Source: Jimgerdemannia flammicorona (lineage: Eukaryota > Mucoromycota > Endogonomycetes > Endogonales > Endogonaceae). From it: a stretch of DNA of 10,611 nucleotides. The translations under genes were made by a program, and so were the position numbers. The stretch lies in the NCBI GenBank assembly GCA_003990745.1, contig RBNI01007134.1, positions 1 to 10,611 of the forward strand, given 5' to 3'. The notes under the pieces were generated by a model. The model did no database searches. It saw nothing but the letters and a program-made list of their open reading frames with translations, and had not been told where the DNA came from. Positions 1-7,890 of this stretch are shown here, piece by piece. The stretch's first letter is position 1. Each line of letters begins with the position of its first letter.

Positions 1-20
1 TAAAAAAAAAAAAAAAAAAA
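1..20. repeat. Poly-A run at the left window edge
   Basis: One T followed by 19 A. On the minus strand it is a T-run directly downstream of the reverse-transcriptase frame. It could be the 3' tail of an element lying to the left on the plus strand, an intron pyrimidine tract in the minus-strand gene, or a slippage-prone homopolymer. The window edge prevents a choice. Confidence 0.5.
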
Positions 21-1195
21 CAAGGCCGAGAATGGCTTCAAGTAGTAAAGAGCCAGAGGGAAAGGCCACTGTCGATAAAAAGGTGAGATAGTCAATGTAC
101 TCATCTAATGTGATCCTGGTATAGAAGGCAGCAAAATCCCCAGTAGTGACGTAATTGCAATCTGACACATCTAGATAATCTGATCAAACCAATTGTAGCA
201 GTTTGAGTATATCACGTAGAGGTGAATAATGTGAGTAACCCACATTATAGTACAGATGGGCCAACCACAGGCGGAGAAAGCAAGATAGGAAATGCAAAAT
301 CTTGGTCATAGGAGAGTTAAAAGCACTAATGATAGGGTGCTATGCCATGCATGCCCCTTTGTATACCTTGGGCAGTGCATGAAACACAGGTAGCTTGCAA
401 TCATTAGGCTCTATGAGGTGTTTCCAAATTGGCATACAACTCCAGTCACTGATACAGAACTCAAGTAGACCCAGCAGGTCTAGCCTCACTGATTCCTTAA
501 CATTATCAATCATAGAGAAATCATTTATATATGCAGAATTGTGAAGGAGGGACTGAAGACTGTCAAGATAAAGAGCACGTGGAATTATGGTGAACCCCAG
601 ATTCTTGTCAGTAAGACAGACTGTAAAGTCAGCATGAGTGTGGATGCCTTTGAGAAGGCAGTGGAACTTCTTCAGTACAAGCATGTCAGACATATTTATT
701 GAGGGTCAGACAGCTTGATTTAAAGTGGCACTCATGTAGAGTATAATTTGTATATTTTCCATACAATACAGTGGTCACCATTTAGATATAACCCAGACAG
801 AGATCTCTGAGACATTGTCGGGATTACCCATAGAGGTTCAGAAGGTGGTAAGGTTGAGATATCATTGGAACGATGACAATGAAATCAGGTCAATAGTACT
901 GTTCATTGATGCCGACCTGGGAAGAACAAACTTAGGGCCAAAGTTCAGCATATACGTGAGCTTGGGGGTAAGCCAAGATAGAGGTATATTGGTAACAAAG
1001 CTCTCCTCGGTAAACATCTGAAACCAAGAGACAAAAAACTGACTTAAACAAGAACTGAGAAGAGAAGACATGAAGGCAAAATCCTCAATTGGTGTCAAGG
1101 CTGCCACCTTATATAAAATGGGGACATCAGGGCCAAACCACACTGCTGGGAAGTCATATAAGACTTCTGGGCTGGGGACCTCTAGTTTTTTGATG
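1..1195 (-). pseudogene. Reverse transcriptase domain fragment (fingers/palm up to motif A)
   Basis: This is the recognisable part of the retroelement gene. Seen: one continuous minus-strand frame from 1195 to the left edge, with six in-frame stops, five of them TGA. Conservation is good enough to follow through the stops: a DKNLG block, an LPKV(Y/H)K block, a (R/H)PIISAFNSP block, then about 45 residues later YYNVGYSHYSPLRD, and finally TGDFAAFYTRITLDEYIDYL. Known: the LPKxHK, RPI(V/I)S and T-x-D-[FV] series is shared by reverse transcriptases with an elongated N-terminal fingers region. The YxDD catalytic box, thumb and any endonuclease domain are not in the window, so an assignment to Penelope-like, LINE or another class would be a guess. 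At the left edge the frame enters a run of T (A on the plus strand). Confidence 0.78.
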
Positions 1196-1377
1196 CTAGA
1201 GGACAGACATCACTGGCATTATACCAGACAATATAATGTTTGGTGGCAGTACACTTATTGCACTATAGCACAAACACTCTGGCGGCACACTTAGATGAGC
1301 AGCTCAAAGTCGATGAGCAGCTGGTCCCAAAAGAAGCAGAGGAAATGGACAGGGAAGGCGAAGCCTTACACACTCAC
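1196..1377 (-). other. Predicted spliceosomal intron in the retroelement gene
   Basis: GTGAGT donor at 1377-1372 and a pyrimidine-rich CCTCTAG acceptor ending at 1196; 182 bp. Without splicing the N-terminal frame ends at TGA 1376-1374, and the reverse-transcriptase frame has stops just upstream of 1195. Removing the intron joins phase 2 to the RT frame without a shift. Support is sequence only; a 1-in-3 chance match of phase cannot be excluded. Confidence 0.5.
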
Positions 1378-2348
1378 TTGACCCCTTTTACAGAACCCAC
1401 TGTCTCAGCAGGGGCTAGAGAGCAAGGACCCCAGTGGGCCTTTATAGGCACACCAAGGTGTTCAGAACAGCTACAGCAGTTCAGTATGGCAGAGGCTGAA
1501 GTCGTGCTCACTCCCTTTGCCTTTCCCACAGCCTCCACAGGCATGGTAGTAGAGAGTAGGGGGGTGGGGACACTCTTTTTCGGTTGGGTGGAACTGGCAG
1601 CAGCAGAAGCAAACATATGTTTAGTACCCAGAGTAGTAACCTCGGGGAGCTTCCCAAGCTCCTCGACCACAGCTTTGCAGGCAGCGGCAGAAATCCCATC
1701 TTGCAGAGATGAGAATGCAGGGACAGTCAGATGGACAGCAGCAGCAGTGGCCTTAGCAGTGGCAGTGGCAGCAAGATGGCAAGATTGATGTATAACAACA
1801 TCAAAATCTCGAAGGAGGAACAAGGTAGTCCTTGCTTGCTCAGAGGCAGTAACCATGTAAACATTCTTACACAGTCCCTGGGTGATGTCTTCGGGAATCC
1901 TGAAGAATTCCAAAGCATCAGATGAAATACTCATGGCTTTGTCAATTTTAGTATACTAGTCCTTAGTATGCCAGGTGGCAGTGATATTATCATTCACGGC
2001 AGCCTCAACCACAGCCATAGCATGGCACTTGGCTTCTGCAGAAGCAGTAGCTAGGGCAGCACCATGCTGTTTCTCAGAAAGGAGGGCGATTGTAGTGGCA
2101 ACCTTCTTGAAAGGAGTGAACTTCCAATTGGCCACCTGGGCCCGCAAAAAGTTGGCATGGCATTCCTTTGCAGTGACAATCTCAAGGGTGGAAAGCACTC
2201 TGGTGTAAGCAACATGGAAGAAGGAGGGGACCTCAATAGACATAGCAGCAACATAGGCAGCCAGATTGTCAAACTCTGCCAAATCAGCGAAGGAAATGGA
2301 GGGGATGGTAGCATTGCCATCTACATTCATATTATCTATCATGTTGTG

Positions 2349-2609
2349 TATTATAAAACGAGTAGATAATGGAGGAAGAGTGTTCAGCAAGATGTGATGC
2401 TGTTATAGTGGATATGAAGGTCGGCAGTAAAAGGTCAAGTAGTAAAAAATGAAAAGCTTATGTGAATTTTCATAATGGAACAAAGAAACAGAATAAAGTA
2501 TTTTTCAAAGCAAGGTGCAATAGATCTGCAACCTGCCTATGGTACCACAATACATGGTGGTTTTTATTCAAAATTGAGAACAAAGTTCAGATAAATAAAG
2601 ACACAGATA
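2349..2609. repeat. Tandem ~0.7 kb direct repeat, copy 1, left part
   Basis: Seen: this segment starts TATTATAAAA(C/T)GAG and is highly similar to 8982-9242. The similarity stops abruptly at 2609 with CACAGATA, where the hAT element begins. The matching remainder of the unit resumes at 8534. In copy 2 the same sequence runs through the junction (CACAGATC, 9235-9242) without interruption, so copy 2 shows the empty site. The unit begins 7 bp upstream (minus strand) of the retroelement's ATG at 2342. No coding content is convincing here. Confidence 0.88.
2602..2609. repeat. Left copy of the 8-bp target-site duplication
   Basis: CACAGATA. It differs at one position from the unoccupied sequence CACAGATC in the sister repeat copy (9235-9242). 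Its partner is CATGGATC at 8534-8541. Confidence 0.75.
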
Positions 2610-2630
2610 TAGTGTATCACAACCTGAGCC
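2610..2630 (+). repeat. Left terminal inverted repeat of the hAT element
   Basis: Starts TAGTG. It matches the reverse complement of 8513-8533 at 14 of 21 positions. The mismatches fit an old, decayed element. Confidence 0.68.
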
Positions 2631-2647
2631 AATCTGTATACATATTT

Positions 2648-2878
2648 AACCCCACCTGGAATTATATATCACCCATCTTTAACCTGACCCGGAATTATAT
2701 GTCACCCATCTTTAACCCAACCTGGAATAATATGTCACCTGTCTTTAACCTGACCCAGAATAATATGTCACCCATCTTTAACCTGACCCAGAATTATATG
2801 TCACCTATCTTTAACCTGACCTGGAAACATACATCACCTATCTTTAACCTGACCTGGAATTATATGTAACCCGTCTTT
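2648..2878 (+). repeat. Left subterminal tandem array, seven 33-bp units
   Basis: Seven head-to-tail units of exactly 33 bp begin at 2648, 2681, 2714, 2747, 2780, 2813 and 2846. Each starts AACC and ends with a CCATCTTT-like octamer; a typical core is GAATTATATGTCACC. The reverse complement of the same unit forms the array near the right end (8281-8483). Known: hAT elements often carry subterminal repeats bound by the transposase's BED finger. Because 33 is divisible by three, a spurious open frame of 11-residue repeats crosses the array; I do not regard it as a gene. Confidence 0.9.
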
Positions 2879-2881
2879 AAC

Positions 2882-2998
2882 CCAACTCGAGAAATATACA
2901 TGACCTGACCCAAGAAATATATGTGACCCAACCCAAGAAATATATATGACCTGATCTGAGAAATATATATGACCCGACCCAAGAAATATATGTGACCT
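2882..2998 (+). repeat. Second left subterminal array, ~23-bp units
   Basis: About four to five units of 23 bp of the form GACCTGACCCAAGAAATATA plus TGT or TAT, directly following the 33-bp array. The GACC(T/C)GACCC part resembles the start of the 33-bp unit, so one array may have evolved from the other. Confidence 0.8.
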
Positions 2999-3476
2999 GA
3001 CCCTGACCTATATTTAACCTGACACAGACTCATCTTTAATCTGCCTTTAAGCTACAAGGCACCAAAAAAAATATATTGCACATCTAAGATATATATTTAG
3101 AATAAACAAACAGAAACATAATTAGGAATCAGAAATCAAAGTGAAATCGGAAATAAATAAGAAGTAAATCAGAAAAATAAAGAACTTACTAGTGTGAACA
3201 GATCTTACTCTTCATCACTACAAACCAACTGATCCTCCTCCTCTTCATTGCTATAAACCAACTGATCCTCCTCCTTCTCATATTCTGAACCATCTTCCTC
3301 CATATATTCCGAACTGCTTTCCTCTATATCCTCCTCCTCCATATCCTCCTCTGTACCAACCTCCTCTGCACCAACCTCCATTTCATCCTCTGCACTGACC
3401 TCCCTGTGTTCCTCTACACCAACCTCTCCATGTTCCTCCACACCGACCTCCCCATGTTCCTCTGCACCAATCTCCC

Positions 3477-3590
3477 CCATGCCAACCTCCCTATGTTCCT
3501 CTATGCTGACCTCCCCCATGCTGACCTCCCCCATGCTGACCTCCCCCATGCTGACCTCCCCTGTGCTGACCTCTCCACTGGCACCGACCT
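3477..3590 (-). repeat. 15-bp coding minisatellite (GEVSM repeat)
   Basis: Plus-strand unit GACCTCCCCCATGCT, repeated about four times perfectly or nearly so (~3504-3566) with diverged flanking copies. On the minus strand it encodes GEVSM pentapeptides in the acidic tail of the gene at 3205-4476. A related 24-bp unit encoding EEHGEVGV-like octapeptides lies at ~3395-3500. Confidence 0.8.
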
Positions 3591-4061
3591 CTCCCACCTC
3601 TCCATCTCCTCCACCACCACCCCTCTCAACAAAATGCACAAGCCTGCTATCTATCAGTCACATATAAAGCATTTTGTCATTCTTCATTAGTACTCATTCA
3701 AATATGGCCAGCAGTTTTTTATGTTCATCCATGATGACAATTCCATCTGGACAACCTCGCTTGTTCTATGCTTTGGTATTCACCTTGAAGTCAGTGTGGT
3801 ATGATGAACATTCCATAATATTTTCATAGTTTTCTATTATGCTTATGACTTCTTGCCTCAGTTGGTCATTATGTACTTTCTTAATGCATTTGTTGGCCAT
3901 AGTGAAAGCATGCCTAATGTCCAATTTGTAAGGCCTTTTCTCCATGAGGTTTGAGGCATCCAGGAAATTGATTTGGCAATGCTTCCAGGTAGTGTTTGGG
4001 TAAACTTGATAATAAAAATGGCAATTGTAGCAAGATTTGTATTTCAGCCCAGACTTAGAAG

Positions 4062-4142
4062 CTGGAGGATATGTATATTTCAAATATTATTAAGAAAAAA
4101 ATTTGGACATTGATTTAAAAAGAAAAAAAAAAAAAAACTAAC
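4062..4142 (-). other. Predicted intron of the minus-strand gene
   Basis: GTTAGT donor at 4142 and CCTCCAG acceptor ending at 4062; 81 bp and rich in T on the coding strand, which explains the plus-strand A-run near 4118-4137. Removal joins ...ARK to ...SKSGLKYKSC in phase 1, with no stop at the junction. Confidence 0.6.
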
Positions 4143-4240
4143 TTTTTCGAGCTGCATTATTGGGATCTGGTAGAGGACCTTGTGCTTGTGGACCAGTGGC
4201 AAGCTGGCGGTCAAGCTGGAGATCAGGGAGCTGAGGGTCA

Positions 4241-4354
4241 GCAAGCTGGGAGTCGGCAAGCTCAGCAACCTGGGTGTTGGCAAGCTCAGCAGGCTGGGTA
4301 TTGGCAAGCTTAGCAGGCTGGGTATCAGCAAGCTCAACAGGCTGGGTGTTAGCA
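4241..4354 (-). repeat. 24-bp coding minisatellite (LANTQPAE repeat)
   Basis: Four to five units of the form GCAAGCTCAGCAGGCTGGGT plus four bases, in register every 24 bp from 4256. On the minus strand they encode octapeptides of the type LANTQPAE in the first exon of the gene at 3205-4476. Degenerate copies extend toward 4195. Confidence 0.78.
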
Positions 4355-4595
4355 AGCTGGGTATCTTTAGGGCACTGAGCTTTGGGATGGCGAGCTGAAG
4401 CGTATCGAGCTTGGGGGGGGCCAAGTAAATACTTATTGGCCAGGCAGTCATATCCATGTTTTCTCAATATAGCAGTGAATTAAGTGAGGCAAAGCAAAGA
4501 ATGAGGTGAAGTGAAGGACGAGGTAAAAAGAACGAGAGGTGAAAGTAAGCTTTCGATATCTTAAATGTTCAAAAGCTATAACATCTTTCAGAAGC

Positions 4596-4690
4596 TCTTT
4601 CGGAATCTCTCCGAAATCTCTTTCAGAAGCTCTTTCTGAATCTCTTCAAAATCTCTTTCAGAATCTCTTCGAAATCTCTTTCAAAACCTA
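4596..4690. repeat. Degenerate short tandem repeat upstream of the minus-strand gene
   Basis: Seen: alternating copies of AATCTCTTTCAGAA, AGCTCTTTC and CTTCGAAATCTC, each about 17-18 bp apart. It sits about 120 bp upstream of the start of the minus-strand gene, where promoter elements would be expected. A regulatory role is not shown. Confidence 0.6.
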
Positions 4691-4762
4691 TTTCTAAATT
4701 GCATGTTGTTTGCAATCTGAGGAATAAGGGTGAGGGAGGTGGAGGAATATGTGAGGGTTGTG

Positions 4763-4826
4763 TAAGAGGAGTGAAATACAAGAGGAGTAGAATGCAAGAG
4801 GAGTGGAATGCAAGAGGAGTGGAATA
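4763..4826. repeat. Four tandem 16-bp units
   Basis: Units CAAGAGGAGTGGAATG (with variants) begin at 4763, 4779, 4795 and 4811. The last unit forms the outer edge of the inverted repeat that starts at ~4814. Confidence 0.85.
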
Positions 4827-5029
4827 TAGTAAGGAAAGCTCCAGATTACAAGTATAAGCATAAGTATAAGTATAAGCACAAGCTTTGCTCTACTTAACTA
4901 ATAGCTGATATCATGTGATATCAGCTTATTATCAGCTTGTCAGACTGAGCAGAGCAAAGCTTACACTTACGCTTATGCTTATGCTTACACTTGCAATCTG
5001 GAGCTTTCCTCACTGCATTCCACTCCTCT
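4814..5029. repeat. Large imperfect inverted repeat 1
   Basis: Seen: the left arm begins GAGGAGTGGAAT at ~4814 and includes GGAAAGCTCCAGATTACAAG, a run of TATAAGCATAAG and AGCTTTGCTCT (4881-4891). The right arm carries the complements AGAGCAAAGCT (4951-4961), CTTATGCTTATG, CTGGAGCTTTCC and CATTCCACTCCTC (to ~5029). At the centre is a near-perfect palindrome, GCTGATATCATGTGATATCAGC (22 bp, 4904-4925). Arms of about 100 bp could fold into a long hairpin. It lies between two divergent gene remnants within the hAT element and could be a nested miniature element, though no target duplication was found. Confidence 0.82.
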
Positions 5030-5035
5030 CTGTGT

Positions 5036-5453
5036 GATTCAGCAGGTTCTGTGTAAGCCCCAATTGAGCAAGGTTTGCAATGATGTTTGAGTGAGGTTTG
5101 TGATGCATTTGAGTGAGATTTGTAGCGTGGTTTGAGCAAGATTTGCAAGTGAGATTTGTATAAGCCAGGCTTTGTAAGCCTTGTACTTGCAAGCTCAGCC
5201 GATAGCTGATATTACATGATATCAGCTTATATATACATCATATCAGCTTGTGATTGAGCTTGTCCAGACTTGCAAGCACAAGGCTTGCAAAGCCTAGCAT
5301 ATGCAAATCTCACTTTAATCTTACATGCAAATCTCACTTGCAAATCTCACTTGCAAATCTTGCTTGAACCTCGCTGCAAATCTTGCTCAAATGTACCACA
5401 AATCTTAATCAAACATCATTACAAACCTTGCTCAATGCAGAATACACTGAATC
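5036..5453. repeat. Large imperfect inverted repeat 2
   Basis: Seen: the left arm starts GATTCAGCAGGTTCTGTG (5036) and the right arm ends with the complement of that stretch, CAGAATACACTGAATC (5438-5453). Inside, TTGAGCAAGGTTTGCAATGA pairs with TCATTACAAACCTTGCTCAA, followed by several copies of GCAAGTGAGATTTG on the left and CAAATCTCACTTGC on the right. The centre near 5205-5255 has GATATCAGCTTATATATACA and further GATATCAGC copies, the same core as inverted repeat 1, which ends only a few bases away. The two palindromes are thus related and adjacent. Open frames crossing them are repeat artefacts. Confidence 0.82.
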
Positions 5454-5469
5454 TCCAAAGTATGTTTGC

Positions 5470-5796
5470 TGTTTGCAGTTGCATGATGGGTACCAGTTCA
5501 CCACCTATGCATATTTATTCATTCATCCTCTGTCTACAATCAATCATTGGCTATCATATGCCACCTCACTGCTCTCTCTCTTACTGCCCCCCAGCTCGCT
5601 GACTCCTGTTCCAGGCCCCACAGTTTCTGGCTTTTCCCACTGCTCGCTGCCTCTCCCCAACTCTCTGCCCCCTAGTTCACTGCCCCCCCAGCTCGTTTCC
5701 CAGTTCGCCACTCCCTAGCTCACCACTTCCTAGCCACTTTCCAGCTCTCAGCCTCCCACTCAAGCTCCCAGTCCCTGCCATCATCAAACATTCGAA
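5470..5796 (+). promoter_or_regulatory. Pyrimidine-rich presumed promoter/leader of the transposase gene
   Basis: Seen: about 240 bp of C/T-rich sequence (5560-5790, many CAGCTC, CTCCC and TGCCCCCC motifs) directly precede the transposase ATG, with an AT-rich stretch TATGCATATTTATT near 5505-5520 further up. Long CT tracts upstream of start codons are common in fungal promoters. No initiation site can be proved. The start context (TTCGAAATG) lacks the preferred A at -3, having G there. Confidence 0.35.
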
Positions 5797-5973
5797 ATGT
5801 CTAAAGATCAAGAAGTACATTTAGAAGAAATCTTGGAACCATCAGATGATATATTGGAGGATATATTGAAGGATATATCAGATATCTCCACCAGTTCATT
5901 ATTACCAATGAGCACAAGAATAAAAATAAAAACAAAACCTGGTGATAGCTGGGTGTGGAATCATGCCACAAAG

Positions 5974-6100
5974 GTAGTTTTATATATTGTGCTAATGGTT
6001 GAATTCATAGGGGTGATTGTTCTCATCAGTCGTAAGGGTGGGTGGTTGGTTGTAAGTAGTTGAGGTTCTAATATAGTCTCATATCTCTCTATTCAAATAG
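5974..6100 (+). other. Predicted transposase intron 1
   Basis: GTAGTT donor after ...NHATK and CAAATAG acceptor; 127 bp, phase 0. It splits the BED finger between the conserved aromatic segment and the first cysteine pair. Unspliced, the frame leaves the BED motif and ends at TGA 6061-6063. Confidence 0.6.
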
Positions 6101-6268
6101 AATTTACAAAGTAAGCTCATCAGTTGCAATCATTGCATGACTTGGAGCTATATATTAAAGGATGGCAATATCAACAATCTTAAATGACATCTCTGGAAGC
6201 ATCACAATGTCATGCTCTTACCTCTCCAGCATGCTGAGAATCCTTGCTGGTCTAAGAAAGATAATATT

Positions 6269-6351
6269 GTGAGTATGGATAGAATGAAATTTGGGAAGTA
6301 CTTAGGAGGTTATTAGAAAAATAATTGATCAAATTTTATTATTACAAATAG
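6269..6351 (+). other. Predicted transposase intron 2
   Basis: Consensus GTGAGT donor after ...KKDNI and ACAAATAG acceptor; 83 bp, phase 0, with stops inside. A competing solution (donor 6298, acceptor 6362) also keeps frame but uses a weaker donor. Confidence 0.58.
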
Positions 6352-7425
6352 GAACACACTAGCAAGACTTTAAGTGATGAAAATTTCTGTCAGTTAATTG
6401 CCAACTTCATTGTCACTGGATATCAGCCATTCTCCACTATCGAAAACACTGACTTCAAGTATCTCCTTTACATATTATGCTCTGATCTGGCCCTTCCATC
6501 AGCTGATATAATTTCGCGAGTTATTCGAAAGGAATTCAAACTATTATAGACTCAAGTGAAAGCAAGGCTAGCAGGGCTCAAGTCGAAGGTGTCACTTACA
6601 CTTAATTATTGGACAATGAATGTTAACATCAAGGCTTTCCTTAGAATAACAGTCCATTAGATTGACAGTGATTGGAAGATGCATGATATTATCTTAGACT
6701 TTGTGAATATCAGCGAAATAATACACACAATTGTCAATCTTGCGAAAAGTATGGAGCTGATAATAGATGATTTATTGCCTAGTGACAATCAAATCATTGC
6801 TGTTGTGTGTGACAATACTAGTAACAACAATACTCTGTTTGAGAATCTCCATCATCCACTCGCTCATGTATGCTATTTCGGGTATATGTTGAATCTCATC
6901 GTTCATGATGCTCTTGGTTCTCTTAGTGAGCCCATTGGAAAGCTACAGGAGTTAATAAAGAAGATCAAAAATTCAGTGCAATGATAAGTACAACTGGTGA
7001 AGATCTATGAATCCTCCAGAATTCCCATTTTGAAGCCTCTCTTAGATGTTACAATGAGATGGAGTTCAACATATAAAATGTTAGCGCATGCTCTGGAGAT
7101 TCATAAGATAAGATTTTGAATCTATTTGTATAGATTTTAGAATACAATTCTGAAGTATTTTGGTACTAAATAAATTAATATTACATCCAAATAGGGCTTG
7201 GATATATTGTGTGCCATAGATAAGCAAATGAGTGATATAACTGAAGATGTATAGCAACAATTTGAATTGATTTGCTGATTTCTCAAGCCTTTTGCCAAAG
7301 TGACAACCATGATATCAGCTTCGAAGTATCCTATAATAGTGGCTGTTATCCCACTATTTAATTGGCTATGTGATCACCTCAAAGATGTCATCAATATATA
7401 TCAAACTGATGAACATTTTAATCAG

Positions 7426-7523
7426 GTATATATATGATTTTGAAAGTAATTTTATTTGTAAATTTAGGAACTAATTTAGTAAGTAATTGGGAAGTAATAT
7501 GTGTATATTTTTATTTTTTATAG
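7426..7523 (+). other. Predicted transposase intron 3
   Basis: GTATAT donor after ...DEHFNQ and TTTTTTATAG acceptor; 98 bp, AT-rich, phase 0. The frame resumes with IMLTAAENAYTKL, as expected for the family. Confidence 0.7.
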
Positions 7524-7825
7524 ATAATGCTTACTGCTGCTGAGAATGCATATACAAAACTTCTAAAGTATTACTACAAGATGACACTATCATACAGCAT
7601 AGCTTCGGTCTTAGATCCACATATTAACATGCATTATTTCTATTGTGAGCAATGGAAAAAATTCTTAATTGATGAATGGAAGAATCAGATAGAACATATC
7701 TGAGAAAAGAAGTATAAGCCTGTTAATACTATCATTATACCCTCAATATCTCATGATGCCGATGATTTTATCAACTCAATATATGAGAAGAAACAGCACA
7801 TCAATATGGATGATGAGCTTAAATA

Positions 7826-7890
7826 GTGGGTGTTGTTTTTATGTTTTTTGGTTGGCTTGGTTAATTTTCACTCATATTTCTCTGTTTCAG
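7826..7890 (+). other. Predicted transposase intron 4
   Basis: GTGGGT donor and CTCTGTTTCAG acceptor; 65 bp, phase 2. Splicing gives ...DELKYYLSENPANPRIDILDWWW, running into the dimerisation domain. Confidence 0.75.

Larger units (their letters stand above)
1..2342 (-). pseudogene. Decayed retroelement gene: N-terminal region plus partial reverse transcriptase, truncated by the window edge
   Basis: Seen: a minus-strand reading frame starts at ATG 2342-2340 and runs to 1378 with a single stop (TAG, 1958-1956). A GTGAGT donor at 1377 and a CTCTAG acceptor ending at 1196 define a 182-bp intron; removing it joins this frame exactly to the frame that continues from 1195 to the left edge. The N-terminal ~320 codons are alanine-rich and unrecognised. 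The downstream part shows reverse-transcriptase landmarks in order: LNFGPKFV (~960-935), TDKNLGF (~610), LPKVYK (~370-353), HPIISAFNSP (~339-310) and TGDFAAFY with an aspartate in the motif-A position (~140-115). Known: this motif series precedes the catalytic YxDD motif in several non-LTR and Penelope-like reverse transcriptases; later motifs would lie left of the window. Further stops are TGA 864-862, 840-838, 777-775, 708-706, TAG 342-340 and TGA 186-184. Dead copy. Element class is not settled; linking the N-terminal part to the RT rests on the predicted intron. Confidence 0.72.
3205..4476 (-). pseudogene. Unrecognised two-exon gene inside the hAT element; octapeptide repeats, Cys cluster, acidic tail
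   Basis: Function not recognised. Seen: exon 1 occupies 4476-4143 and exon 2 4061-3205, joined in frame across a GTTAGT...CTCCAG intron, giving about 396 codons. Order: a short N-terminal segment with HGYDCLANKYLLGPP; tandem octapeptides of the type LANTQPAE (residues ~40-75); a Cys cluster CYNC...WKHC (~120-140); a charged segment with RPYKLDIRHAFTMANKC; then an acidic repetitive tail from ~residue 253 to the end (GEVSM pentapeptides, EEHGEVGV-like octapeptides, Glu/Asp runs). Three in-frame stops break exon 2: TAG 3768-3766, TGA 3696-3694, TGA 3660-3658. No ATG opens exon 1: the frame begins after TAA 4479-4477, and codon ATA 4470-4468 could be a lost ATG. It is transcribed divergently from the transposase. 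It may be an accessory element protein or a captured gene. Confidence reflects the coding structure, not function. Confidence 0.58.

Noticed and set aside
1240..1788. Plus-strand open frame of 182 codons opposite the retroelement gene
   Set aside because: It is antisense to the minus-strand frame that joins to reverse-transcriptase motifs; its alanine-rich composition mirrors the opposite strand.
2462..2869. Plus-strand open frame of 135 codons with 11-residue repeats (SPIFNLTWNYM type)
   Set aside because: It arises because the 33-bp subterminal unit is divisible by three; the first part lies in the 0.7 kb repeat and the frame crosses the transposon boundary.
2648..2998. CRISPR-like regular direct repeats
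   Set aside because: Units are contiguous with no unique spacers, occur in eukaryotic transposon ends and have an inverted partner array.
3406..3690. Plus-strand repeat frame (MFLHTDLP-like)
   Set aside because: It is antisense to the acidic tail of the minus-strand gene and caused by the 15-bp and 24-bp repeats.
4080..4457. Minus-strand frame rich in LLSLPTPS repeats
   Set aside because: It is an alternative frame of the 24-bp minisatellite and ends in poly-Phe from an intron T-run; the other frame splices into the Cys-cluster exon.
4596..4690. Heat-shock-element array (alternating TTC/GAA)
   Set aside because: The spacing between TTC and GAA is mostly one or two bases in varying register, and the pattern is explained by a simple short tandem repeat.
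4921..5602. Several short frames on both strands (HANLTCKS-like residues)
   Set aside because: They read through the arms of the two inverted repeats and mirror one another on opposite strands.
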